From assembly GCA_944392735.1 (NCBI GenBank), contig CALXXR010000073.1, positions 1 to 37,258 on the forward strand: a stretch of 37,258 bases of DNA, given 5' to 3'. Each line of letters begins with the position of its first letter. Position 1 is the first letter of the stretch. Positions 16,370 through 23,067 of this stretch are shown here, piece after piece. The notes below the pieces were generated by a model that saw nothing but the letters and a program-made list of their open reading frames with translations, was not told the DNA's origin and ran no database searches. Source of the stretch: an uncultured Spirochaetaceae bacterium. Its GTDB lineage: Bacteria > Spirochaetota > Spirochaetia > Sphaerochaetales > Sphaerochaetaceae. A program made the translations under genes and the position numbers.

Positions 16370-17458
16370 ATGAACGAAGCGGTGAAGGAAAAGCTCGAGA
16401 CCCTCATAAAGGGATTCATACCCGTCCTCTATCAGGAGGATGATCCGGATTACGTATCCGGGAAGTTCGCGCCGAACATCGAAGGAAGGGAGCGCTACAG
16501 ATACTGGGAATGGACCCAGGGAGTGGGCCTCTTCGGACTATGGAAGCTCTTCGAGAAGACGAAGGACGAGAGATACCTGAAGATGCTCACATCCTACTAC
16601 GATGAGAGGATCGCATTCGGGCTTCCGGGGAAGAACGTGAATACGATGGCCCCCATCCTTGCCCTCACATACCTCGGGGAATACCTCGGAAGCGAGAAGT
16701 ACCTCTCCGTCGCCAGGGAGTGGACCGGCTGGCTCTTCGACGGCGGCCTTCCAAGGACTCCGGAAGGAGGCTTCCAGCACAGGACCTCCGATGATGTGAA
16801 CGAAGGCGAGCTCTGGGACGACACGCTGATGATGAGCGTCCTGCCGCTCGCCAACATGGGGCGCATCGATGGCCGCGAGGAGTACATCGACGAATCGGAA
16901 TACCAGCTCCTGCTGCATATCGAGCAGCTTGCGGATCCGATCACGGGTCTCTGGTACCATGGCTACACATACAAGGGGAAGAACCACTTCGCCGGTGCCT
17001 TCTGGGGCCGCGGCAACAGCTGGGCGACGATCGCCCTTCCGCTTTTCGAGGAGATCATCCACCTCAGGCCAAGCCTCAGGAGATATGTCTCGACCGTACT
17101 GACGAGGCAGGTCGAGGCGATCGGGAAGCTCCAGGACGAGTCGGGATTCTGGCATACGCTCCTTGACCACGAGGATTCCTACCTCGAGTCCAGCTGCACG
17201 GCAGGCTTCGGATACGGAATACTCCTCGGCATAAGGCTTGGGCTCCTCGATCCATCATACAGGCGCATCGCCGAGAAGGCCCTGCCTGCGGTGCTGGGAG
17301 CGATCGACGAGAACGGAGTGCTTGAGCTCTGCTCCTATGGAACGCCGATGGGAAGGGAGAGCGTCGACTGGTACAAGGAGATACCGATCCATCCGATGCC
17401 TTATGGACAGGCGATGGCGATGCTCTTCCTCATCGAAGCCATGGACGCGGGGCTATGA
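16370..17458 (+). CDS. GH105 unsaturated rhamnogalacturonyl/glucuronyl hydrolase (YteR/YesR-like)
   Basis: This 362-residue (alpha/alpha)6-barrel enzyme removes the 4,5-unsaturated uronic acid left by polysaccharide lyases, by hydrating the double bond. The key block WDDTLMMSV carries the catalytic Asp (Asp150/Asp151), followed by GLWYHGY, FWGRGNSWATIALP and the YLESSCTAGFGYGI block that line the substrate tunnel; HPMPYGQAMAMLFLIEA is near the end. Length is normal and there is no signal peptide, so it acts on imported short oligosaccharides. A stop codon sits two codons upstream of the ATG, and only a weak GGAT precedes it. It is 106 bases after the toroid gene and overlaps the MFS gene by ATGA. 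Confidence 0.9.
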   Translation: MNEAVKEKLETLIKGFIPVLYQEDDPDYVSGKFAPNIEGRERYRYWEWTQGVGLFGLWKLFEKTKDERYLKMLTSYYDERIAFGLPGKNVNTMAPILALTYLGEYLGSEKYLSVAREWTGWLFDGGLPRTPEGGFQHRTSDDVNEGELWDDTLMMSVLPLANMGRIDGREEYIDESEYQLLLHIEQLADPITGLWYHGYTYKGKNHFAGAFWGRGNSWATIALPLFEEIIHLRPSLRRYVSTVLTRQVEAIGKLQDESGFWHTLLDHEDSYLESSCTAGFGYGILLGIRLGLLDPSYRRIAEKALPAVLGAIDENGVLELCSYGTPMGRESVDWYKEIPIHPMPYGQAMAMLFLIEAMDAGL

Positions 17459-18600
17459 GGAACAAGGGGCTTTATGCAGTCTGCGCGCTGCTGATGGTGA
17501 TACTCGGCACAAGCGATGCCCTGCGCGGGATCTTCACCCCGCTCTTCACATCGGTCTACGGATTCTCGATGTCCCAGGTCGGAGTGATCGTCTCCGCCAG
17601 CTATCTCGGGAACCTGATCTGCCTCCTCTTCGGAGGCATGCTGCTCGACAGGATAGGCAGGAAGCGGGCGATGGCCATGTTCATCATAGCGCTGGCTCTA
17701 TCCGAAGTGCTGCTGCTCTTCGGAAGCAGGTATGCGATGCTCGTGCTGGGATTCTTCCTCTCGCTCGGCATCTCGACGCTGCTGAATACGACGATCAACC
17801 TCATCTCCGACTCATTCTCGGCGACGAAGAGCCTGATGCTGCTCAATGCCCTCTTCTTCCTGCAGGGAATCGGCACATCAGGCTCCCAGCTGATCCTCTC
17901 CAGATACGCTTCCAGCGTACCTGTATGGAACGGCGTGCTGATCGGCATGGCAGTGCTTCTTGTTCCGCTTGCCATCGCCGTGATGAGGATGAAGGATACG
18001 GAATCGGGCGGCGCGGCAGAAGAGGCCTCTGCCGCCGGATCCGACAGGCCCGAGTCAGGGATGATAGCACTGATAGCATTCACGCTGGGGCTCTATCTCA
18101 TCGCAGAGCATGGCATCACGAACTACATAATCATGTACGGCACCGAGCATCTGGGGATCAGCGCAGCCTCGGCAGGCTTCGCGCTATCGCTCTATTCGGC
18201 AGGCATCATGATCGGACGGCTTGTGCTCGGCCAGGCAGTGGACAGGATCGGAGCGGAGAGGATGCTCTTCGTCTCGCTTGTCGTGGCCACGGTCGTCTCC
18301 GTGCTCTCGTTCGCCTCGGCGATCCTTCCCCTGCTATTCATCGTCGGCCTTGCGGTATCCATCGTCTATCCGACGACCGTCTCGCTTGTCCGCAAGCACG
18401 CCCCGCACGCTCTCGGAGCGAGGGCGACCACGATAGCCGTGAGCGCGGCAAGCATCCTCGATGTCGTGTTCAATGCGGTATTCGGCAAGGCCATCGATTC
18501 CGTAGGCTATGGACGTGCCATGCCGGTGCTATGCGTAGCGCTTGGCGTATCGGCTGTGCTGATGGTCTTCATCATTCCACGAGGGAGAAGACCACGCTGA
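17455..18600 (+). CDS. MFS transporter, probable oligosaccharide or sugar importer
   Basis: This 381-residue membrane protein shows the major-facilitator pattern of twelve helices in two halves, with the loop motif GGMLLDRIGRKRAMAMF between helices 2 and 3 and its second-half counterpart GRLVLGQAVDRIGAERM. A charged, Ala/Gly-rich central loop (about residues 180-202) separates the halves. It is shorter than many MFS proteins but complete. Its ATG overlaps the GH105 stop, so the likely cargo is the unsaturated uronide-containing saccharide or the sugar released by GH105; this is inferred from position only. Its last 29 bases overlap the convergent SIMPL gene. Confidence 0.88.
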   Translation: MRNKGLYAVCALLMVILGTSDALRGIFTPLFTSVYGFSMSQVGVIVSASYLGNLICLLFGGMLLDRIGRKRAMAMFIIALALSEVLLLFGSRYAMLVLGFFLSLGISTLLNTTINLISDSFSATKSLMLLNALFFLQGIGTSGSQLILSRYASSVPVWNGVLIGMAVLLVPLAIAVMRMKDTESGGAAEEASAAGSDRPESGMIALIAFTLGLYLIAEHGITNYIIMYGTEHLGISAASAGFALSLYSAGIMIGRLVLGQAVDRIGAERMLFVSLVVATVVSVLSFASAILPLLFIVGLAVSIVYPTTVSLVRKHAPHALGARATTIAVSAASILDVVFNAVFGKAIDSVGYGRAMPVLCVALGVSAVLMVFIIPRGRRPR

Positions 18601-19246
18601 CCTCATCAACGACTTCGATCACGCCGGAATGGTATGCTGTTCCGGCTGTCTCATAGAGCGAATAGGCCTTCGGCAGCATGCCCGATGCTCCCTGTGCCGA
18701 TGAGATGGAGATGAGATCCCCGAGGATGTATCCCGCTGCGGATGCATAGACCGAAGCTCTTTCCACGGCATCGTGGACCGCAAGCTCGCGGGCCTTCATC
18801 TCAGCAGCCGAACGATTGCTCAGCCCGGCTTCTATCCCGGATATCCCGATTCCATCGATTTCAGAGAGCTGCGCGATCGCCTCGCCAGCCGATTCCGCAT
18901 CGCGGAGCGTGACCCTGATCGACCGCATCGCCCTCTGTCCATCGACATGGCTTCCATCTGCATCGTAGACGACATTCGGAGAGACGGAGAGCGACTCCGT
19001 GCGGATGTCCTCGATCTGCACGCCGAAGCCCTTGGTGAGGATCGATTCGGCATGTGAGAGCATTCCAGAGGAGACGGACAATGCCTCCTCCGTCGTAGCT
19101 GCGACATAGGATGCGGAGACGGTGAACGATACGATGTCGGGAATGGCCTCCACCGCTGCGCTGCCAGTGACGGCGACGGTCGGTCCGTCGACGCTCTGGC
19201 AGGAGGCGAGCAGCAGAAGCGCTGCGGCAGCGGCAAGAAGCCTCAT
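18572..19246 (-). CDS. SIMPL-domain (DUF541) lipoprotein
   Basis: This 224-residue protein begins with a lipoprotein signal (LLLLASC, lipidated Cys16) and continues with a SIMPL/DUF541 domain: the opening VAVTGSAAVEAIPDIVSFTVS, a middle SVSPNVVYDADG segment and a later MKARELAVHDAVERASVYASAAG helix. The family includes oligomeric periplasmic or outer-membrane proteins such as BP26; biochemical role is unsettled. It is the last gene of mrp-NUDIX-SIMPL, starting inside the NUDIX stop (ATGA). Its 3' end runs 29 bases into the convergent MFS gene. Confidence 0.88.
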   Translation of the reverse strand: MRLLAAAAALLLLASCQSVDGPTVAVTGSAAVEAIPDIVSFTVSASYVAATTEEALSVSSGMLSHAESILTKGFGVQIEDIRTESLSVSPNVVYDADGSHVDGQRAMRSIRVTLRDAESAGEAIAQLSEIDGIGISGIEAGLSNRSAAEMKARELAVHDAVERASVYASAAGYILGDLISISSAQGASGMLPKAYSLYETAGTAYHSGVIEVVDEVSVVFSLVE

Positions 19247-19818
19247 TCGGTGCTCCTGAGCTCCGGATGCGACTCGGCATAGCGGAGGAAGAAGCCGATG
19301 GCCATCATCATGATGCCGTTGTCGTACAGGCCGGTGCCCATATCGCGGATGACATCCTCTACAGGCACCTCGATCACGTCGATCGTCTCATTCGGGTCGA
19401 GAGACTGGCCTGAGACCTTCTCCAGATCCGTCACGAGGAAGAACGACTGGCGGTTCGACATGAACGCATTGTTGGGGCAGACATTCCCAAGCTCCGTAAA
19501 CGTGCCCCTTATTCCCGTCTCCTCCATCAGCTCGCGCTGAGCCGCCGCCAAGGCAGCCTCGCCCTTCTCGACAAGGCCCGCGGGGAATTCTCTCGTGACG
19601 CTCTCCGAGCCATGCCTGAACTGCTCCTCCATGATGAAGTGGGGAACACCGTCCTTGATGAACCAGGGGATCGCGACGATCCAATCAGGTGAGCTGATCT
19701 CGACGAACGTGCCCTTCCTTCCATCCGGAGCGGTGCGCTCGGCGGTGAGGACATCGAAGATATGGCAATCGAGGAGCTTCTCCTTCGAGAGCGTCCTCCA
19801 CATGAGCTCCTGCTTCAT
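19243..19818 (-). CDS. NUDIX hydrolase, ADP-ribose pyrophosphatase-like
   Basis: This 191-residue protein contains a complete NUDIX box at about residues 100-122: a Gly, Glu six residues later, and REL-x-EE-x-GI, which binds magnesium and hydrolyses nucleoside diphosphates linked to another group. The preceding WIVAIPWFIKDGVPHFIMEEQFRHG and FPAGLVEKGE parts are like ADP-ribose or ADP-sugar pyrophosphatases. An ATG at 19995 is in frame, but the start MKQELMWRTL at 19818 overlaps the Mrp stop as ATGA, follows GAGGAAGAAG and gives the usual length. It is the middle gene of the mrp-NUDIX-SIMPL unit. Confidence 0.9.
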   Translation of the reverse strand: MKQELMWRTLSKEKLLDCHIFDVLTAERTAPDGRKGTFVEISSPDWIVAIPWFIKDGVPHFIMEEQFRHGSESVTREFPAGLVEKGEAALAAAQRELMEETGIRGTFTELGNVCPNNAFMSNRQSFFLVTDLEKVSGQSLDPNETIDVIEVPVEDVIRDMGTGLYDNGIMMMAIGFFLRYAESHPELRSTE

Positions 19819-20738
19819 TGCTTCTTCCTCGAAGGGCAGTTGGACGTGCAGGAAGCGCATGCCGACGGCTTGCACGAAGGCGTGCCCAGGTATGATGTAT
19901 CGCGGCTTGTCGAGCATGCCGTGCCGTTGTTTATCTCGTTGGCGATCGCCTTGAGCGCCTCGGCGGATGGATGCACTCCAGGCTCGGCGACCCACTCCTT
20001 TCCCGCGTCCTCAGCATCCGGAAGGCCGGCCTCCATGGGGATGGCTCCGAGGAAGGGAACGTGCATATCCTGGCACATCTTCCTTCCGCCGCCCTTTCCG
20101 AAGATGGGGATCTCGTGTCCGCATGAGGGGCAGATGAGGCCCGACATGTTCTCGATGACGCCGATTATGGCGACGCCGAGCTTGCGGGAGAAGTTGACGC
20201 TGCGCCTCGCATCGAGGACTGCGACCTCCTGTGGCGTGGTCACGATGATCGAGCCGGTGAGCTCGGGGATGGACTGGCAGATCGTGAGCTGCTCATCGCC
20301 CGTTCCTGGGGGCGTATCGATCAGCAGGTAGTCCAGCTCCCCCCAATCCACATCGGAGAGGAACTGCCTGATCGCGCTGTTCTTGAGGCTACCCCTCCAG
20401 ATGACCGGTGCATCCGGATCCTCCAGTGCGAATGCCAAGGACATCACCTTGAGGTTCTCCCTCGGCTGCACCGGTATGAAGGTATGCCCATCCTCGCTGG
20501 TGAGCTCCGCATCGCGGCAGCCGAACATCACGGCGACGTTCGGACCATGGAGGTCCGTATCGAGGACGCCGACGCGGCATCCCATATCGACGAGCGCATT
20601 GGCGAGGTTGACGGTGACCGTGGTCTTGCCTACTCCGCCCTTGCCGCTCATGATCATTATCTTGCGCCCTATCCTATCCATCCTCTCGCGGATGCGGAGG
20701 GACTGGGCCTCATATTCATCCATCTGATCATCAGCCAT
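19815..20738 (-). CDS. mrp: Mrp/ApbC/NBP35-family Fe-S cluster carrier ATPase with cysteine-rich C-terminal tail
   Basis: This 307-residue P-loop protein carries the deviant Walker A motif GKGGVGKTT, the strands LLIDTPPGTGDE and VTTPQEVAVLDA, and the CPSCG motif whose two Cys bridge a [4Fe-4S] cluster between subunits. It delivers iron-sulfur clusters to target proteins. After the ATPase domain it has a tail with Cys275, 289, 294, 297 and 301 (C-x13-C-x4-C-x2-C-x3-C). NBP35 proteins have a somewhat similar cysteine cluster at the N-terminus, so this is a relocated variant. AGGAG precedes the ATG. Fe-S delivery would fit the molybdenum hydroxylase at 28.4 kb. Confidence 0.93.
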   Translation of the reverse strand: MADDQMDEYEAQSLRIRERMDRIGRKIMIMSGKGGVGKTTVTVNLANALVDMGCRVGVLDTDLHGPNVAVMFGCRDAELTSEDGHTFIPVQPRENLKVMSLAFALEDPDAPVIWRGSLKNSAIRQFLSDVDWGELDYLLIDTPPGTGDEQLTICQSIPELTGSIIVTTPQEVAVLDARRSVNFSRKLGVAIIGVIENMSGLICPSCGHEIPIFGKGGGRKMCQDMHVPFLGAIPMEAGLPDAEDAGKEWVAEPGVHPSAEALKAIANEINNGTACSTSRDTSYLGTPSCKPSACASCTSNCPSRKKQ

Positions 20739-20760
20739 AGCAAACTCCTATCGTGCCCTG

Positions 20761-20769
20761 AATATATCA
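20761..20769 (-). promoter_or_regulatory. Extended -10 promoter of mrp-NUDIX-SIMPL
   Basis: On the minus strand TGATATATT (TATATT at 20761-20766 plus an upstream TG) lies 22 bases before the mrp ATG. A clear -35 box is not visible, as is common with extended -10 promoters. Confidence 0.4.
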
Positions 20770-20807
20770 CAGAGAATGGAAAAAGGCTTCACCTTGGCCA
20801 TCCATCA

Positions 20808-20836
20808 TTGACGGAGGCCCCTCGGGATGCTCTACT
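20808..20836 (+). promoter_or_regulatory. Promoter of the 20843 lipoprotein, predicted leaderless
   Basis: TTGACG (20808-20813, 5 of 6), a 17-base spacer and TCTACT (20831-20836, 4 of 6) are followed by 6 bases and the ATG. The nearest purine-rich stretch (GGGAT) is about 14 bases from the ATG, too far to serve as a ribosome site. Confidence 0.5.
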
Positions 20837-20842
20837 TTGCCT

Positions 20843-21235
20843 ATGAAGAAGATTCTCCTCATCGCGGCCGCGGCAATGCTCCTCTCCTCATGCGACATCT
20901 CCATACCGCTTGGCGGAGGCGATGCCGGTACGGACACATTCATCGTCCCCTCCGATTTCCATGGCGTGTGGCGCGGGGAGAGCGGGGATCTCACGATCTC
21001 GGCGGAGAGGATATGCGGCGATGTCGGTGGAGAGATGATCGATACCGAATCCCTCATCGAGGATGGGGCCACCATCTACCATGAGGAGTCGGGAAGGAAT
21101 GCCTACGCGCTTGTCTTCAGCCCCGGCAGCGGGATATACAGCCTACTGCTGAGCATCGAAGATGATGGCAGCCTCAGCATCGCCGTCGACTATGGCGGAG
21201 GCCGCATCGCATACGGCCTCTACCGCAGGATCTAG
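20843..21235 (+). CDS. Small hypothetical lipoprotein
   Basis: This 130-residue protein has a lipoprotein signal (MKKILLIAAAAMLLSSC, Cys17) and no family I can name. The mature part is short, Gly- and Ser-rich, with alternating strands (FHGVWRGESGDLTIS, YALVFSPGSGIYSLLL, SLSIAVDYGGG) like a small lipocalin- or beta-sandwich-type domain; the 'F-x-G-x-W' opening is common in small secreted beta-proteins. A TTG at 20837 is in frame, but ATG-AAG-AAG at 20843 begins the signal peptide. There is no Shine-Dalgarno. Its stop TAG and the convergent GH28 stop are the two strands of one CTAG. Confidence 0.75.
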   Translation: MKKILLIAAAAMLLSSCDISIPLGGGDAGTDTFIVPSDFHGVWRGESGDLTISAERICGDVGGEMIDTESLIEDGATIYHEESGRNAYALVFSPGSGIYSLLLSIEDDGSLSIAVDYGGGRIAYGLYRRI

Positions 21236-22554
21236 AGCCCCTTGGATGAAAATCCCCTGTTCTCGGCGTCGGCAGAGTCCTCGATGCGGATATCGCTGAC
21301 GAACTCTCCGTTGGCATCATCGAGGAAGACGGCGCTGCAGTCCTCCATCAGAAGCCCGTCGACGCCGGAGATGAAGTATGCCGAAGAGCCGTGCTTCACG
21401 ACCTCCGTCCCTTCGCCTGGCCTGTAGTCATAGAGTCCCTTCTCCCACTTCGATGATGTCCTCATCTCGATGCGCACATTCCGCATCCTGATGTTCCGGA
21501 CCTTGTGGCTGCCATGGATGAAGACGCCGTTCTCGCCGCTTGCGAGGATGTTCTCGAATACGACGTTCTCGATCGTTCCGGAAGACTTGCCAGCGACCCT
21601 GTCTATCGAGGTGATGGCGATCGGCTCGGCCGTTCCCCACCAGCAGGGGGCGAAACGCCTCGTCTCGATGGTGATGTCGGAGAAGATGGCGTTCCTGACA
21701 GAGCCTCCATCCCTGATCTGTATCGAGATGCCCCTGTTCGTACCGGAGATGGTGACGCCGCGGACGACGATGTTCCTGAAGTCCCCCGTCCCCTCGGTGC
21801 CGATCTTCAGCGCCGCCGACGTCGACTTGAGCGTGCAGTCGGCGATCACGATGTTCTCCGTCGGACCGTACTCCATGTTGCCCGCGGAGCTCTTGAGGCA
21901 GATGCAGTCATCTGCAGCCTCGACATGGCATCCGATGATCCTCACATTCGAGGAATGGTCGGGATCTATGCCATCGGAATTCGCGACATCGAGCGGATTG
22001 AGTATCCTGATATTGCTGATCAGGACATCGTCGCATCCGGCCGGATGGAGCGTCCAGAACGGCGCATTGCAGAGCGTTATATCGCTGACGGTCACATGGG
22101 AGCAGTGCTCGATGTAGATCATCGTCGGCCTGGGATAGAAGTCTCCTGTGACATAGTACTGCGAGACGCGCTTGACGAACGCATAGCAGTTTCCGTCGAT
22201 CACGCCATCGCCCGTTATCGCGATATCATCGGCATCGACGGCATAGATGAACGCGTAGGAAGGCTTGAGCGTCACAGGCGTTCCTGCGATCGAGACGCCT
22301 TCATCCTTCCTGCCCTCATTGGGATGGACGTAATCCTCGAGCACGGGAGTCGCAAGCAGCTTAGAGCCCCTGACGACATGGAGATCGACGCCCTTCCTGA
22401 GGATGATCGAGGATGAGAGATAGACCCTGTTCCCATCCAGGACGACGCGGCCGCCGCCTGCTGCGCTGGCCTCATCCACCGCCTTCTGTATGAAGCGGGC
22501 ATCATCGCTTCTGCCATCGCCCACGGCACCATATGACAATACATCGTAATCCAT
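21232..22554 (-). CDS. GH28-like (pectin) glycoside hydrolase with non-classical active site
   Basis: This 440-residue right-handed beta-helix protein begins with the pectate-lyase-superfamily motif YGAVGDGRSDD and has the three GH28 carboxylates: NSDGID (Asp194) and ADDC (Asp215, Asp216). The usual catalytic-site G-H-G is TSAA (residues 245-248) before LKIGTEG, and R-I-K is S-I-Q (277-279). Rhamnogalacturonan-type GH28 enzymes are also known to depart from the polygalacturonase pattern at these sites, so the substrate may be rhamnogalacturonan or another uronide. It has no signal peptide. The start at 22554 follows AAGGAGG; an ATG at 22584 is less likely. Together with GH105 it suggests intracellular pectin-fragment breakdown. 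Confidence 0.85.
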   Translation of the reverse strand: MDYDVLSYGAVGDGRSDDARFIQKAVDEASAAGGGRVVLDGNRVYLSSSIILRKGVDLHVVRGSKLLATPVLEDYVHPNEGRKDEGVSIAGTPVTLKPSYAFIYAVDADDIAITGDGVIDGNCYAFVKRVSQYYVTGDFYPRPTMIYIEHCSHVTVSDITLCNAPFWTLHPAGCDDVLISNIRILNPLDVANSDGIDPDHSSNVRIIGCHVEAADDCICLKSSAGNMEYGPTENIVIADCTLKSTSAALKIGTEGTGDFRNIVVRGVTISGTNRGISIQIRDGGSVRNAIFSDITIETRRFAPCWWGTAEPIAITSIDRVAGKSSGTIENVVFENILASGENGVFIHGSHKVRNIRMRNVRIEMRTSSKWEKGLYDYRPGEGTEVVKHGSSAYFISGVDGLLMEDCSAVFLDDANGEFVSDIRIEDSADAENRGFSSKGL

Positions 22555-22653
22555 CTGAAAGCCTCCTTCTCCAGCACCTGCCATGCACGCGCCATACGTT
22601 CATTATGGACCAAAAGGATGGAGGCGGTCATGCGCTTTGCAGCCTCTTCCGTA

Positions 22654-22681
22654 TATATATTGCGCATCTAGCTATATATTG
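22654..22681. repeat. Direct repeat TATATATTG in divergent GH28/oad promoter region
   Basis: TATATATTG occurs at 22654-22662 and 22673-22681, 19 bases apart (nearly two helical turns). The second copy overlaps the oad -35 box. It may be a regulator site or simply A/T-rich promoter DNA. Confidence 0.4.
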
Positions 22682-22708
22682 AACCGACTATCCCATCTCT
22701 GCTATATT
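22679..22708 (+). promoter_or_regulatory. Promoter of oadGAB
   Basis: TTGAAC (22679-22684, 4 of 6), an 18-base spacer and TATATT (22703-22708, 5 of 6) predict a leader of about 30 bases that includes AGGAG (22735-22739). Confidence 0.6.
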
Positions 22709-22745
22709 CTGAAATTGAAACCTTACATAGGTGCAGGAGTGTTTT

Positions 22746-23051
22746 ATGTTGCCATTGTTGACGAATATGCCGAAGGATGTGCTCATTGCACAGCTTAAGG
22801 ATGGTCTTGTGCTCCTGGTGCTCGGAATGGGAACTGTCTTCGTATTCCTCGTCATCCTGATCTTCGCAACCAAGCTTATGAGCAGGATCATCATGAACAT
22901 GGAAGGAAGGCACCACGACCAGGCTCCAGCAGCCGCGCCGGTGCAGGCCGCGGCAGTGCAGGTCCAGCAGAAGGCTGCGCCAGCTCCCCAGGGAGATGAT
23001 GCGGCGGTCGCTGCAGCCATAGCAGCTGCATACGACAGATCCAGGAATTGA
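22746..23051 (+). CDS. oadG: Oxaloacetate decarboxylase gamma subunit (OadG)
   Basis: This 101-residue protein has one membrane helix near its N-terminus (LKDGLVLLVLGMGTVFVFLV), then a basic patch and an Ala/Pro/Gln-rich linker, the layout of OadG, which ties the biotin-bearing alpha subunit to the membrane pump. It starts an oadG-oadA-oadB unit, with gaps of 16 and 13 bases. A GTG at 22731 is in frame, but ATG at 22746 follows AGGAG with 7 bases spacing. The linker composition resembles that between the biotinyl domains of OadA. Confidence 0.9.
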   Translation: MLPLLTNMPKDVLIAQLKDGLVLLVLGMGTVFVFLVILIFATKLMSRIIMNMEGRHHDQAPAAAPVQAAAVQVQQKAAPAPQGDDAAVAAAIAAAYDRSRN

Positions 23052-23067
23052 AAAAGGGGTTCAGAGA

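Noticed and set aside
15337-16419. 360-codon antisense frame over the toroid/GH105 junction
   Set aside because: Low-complexity composition, no family features, and it covers two well-supported sense genes.
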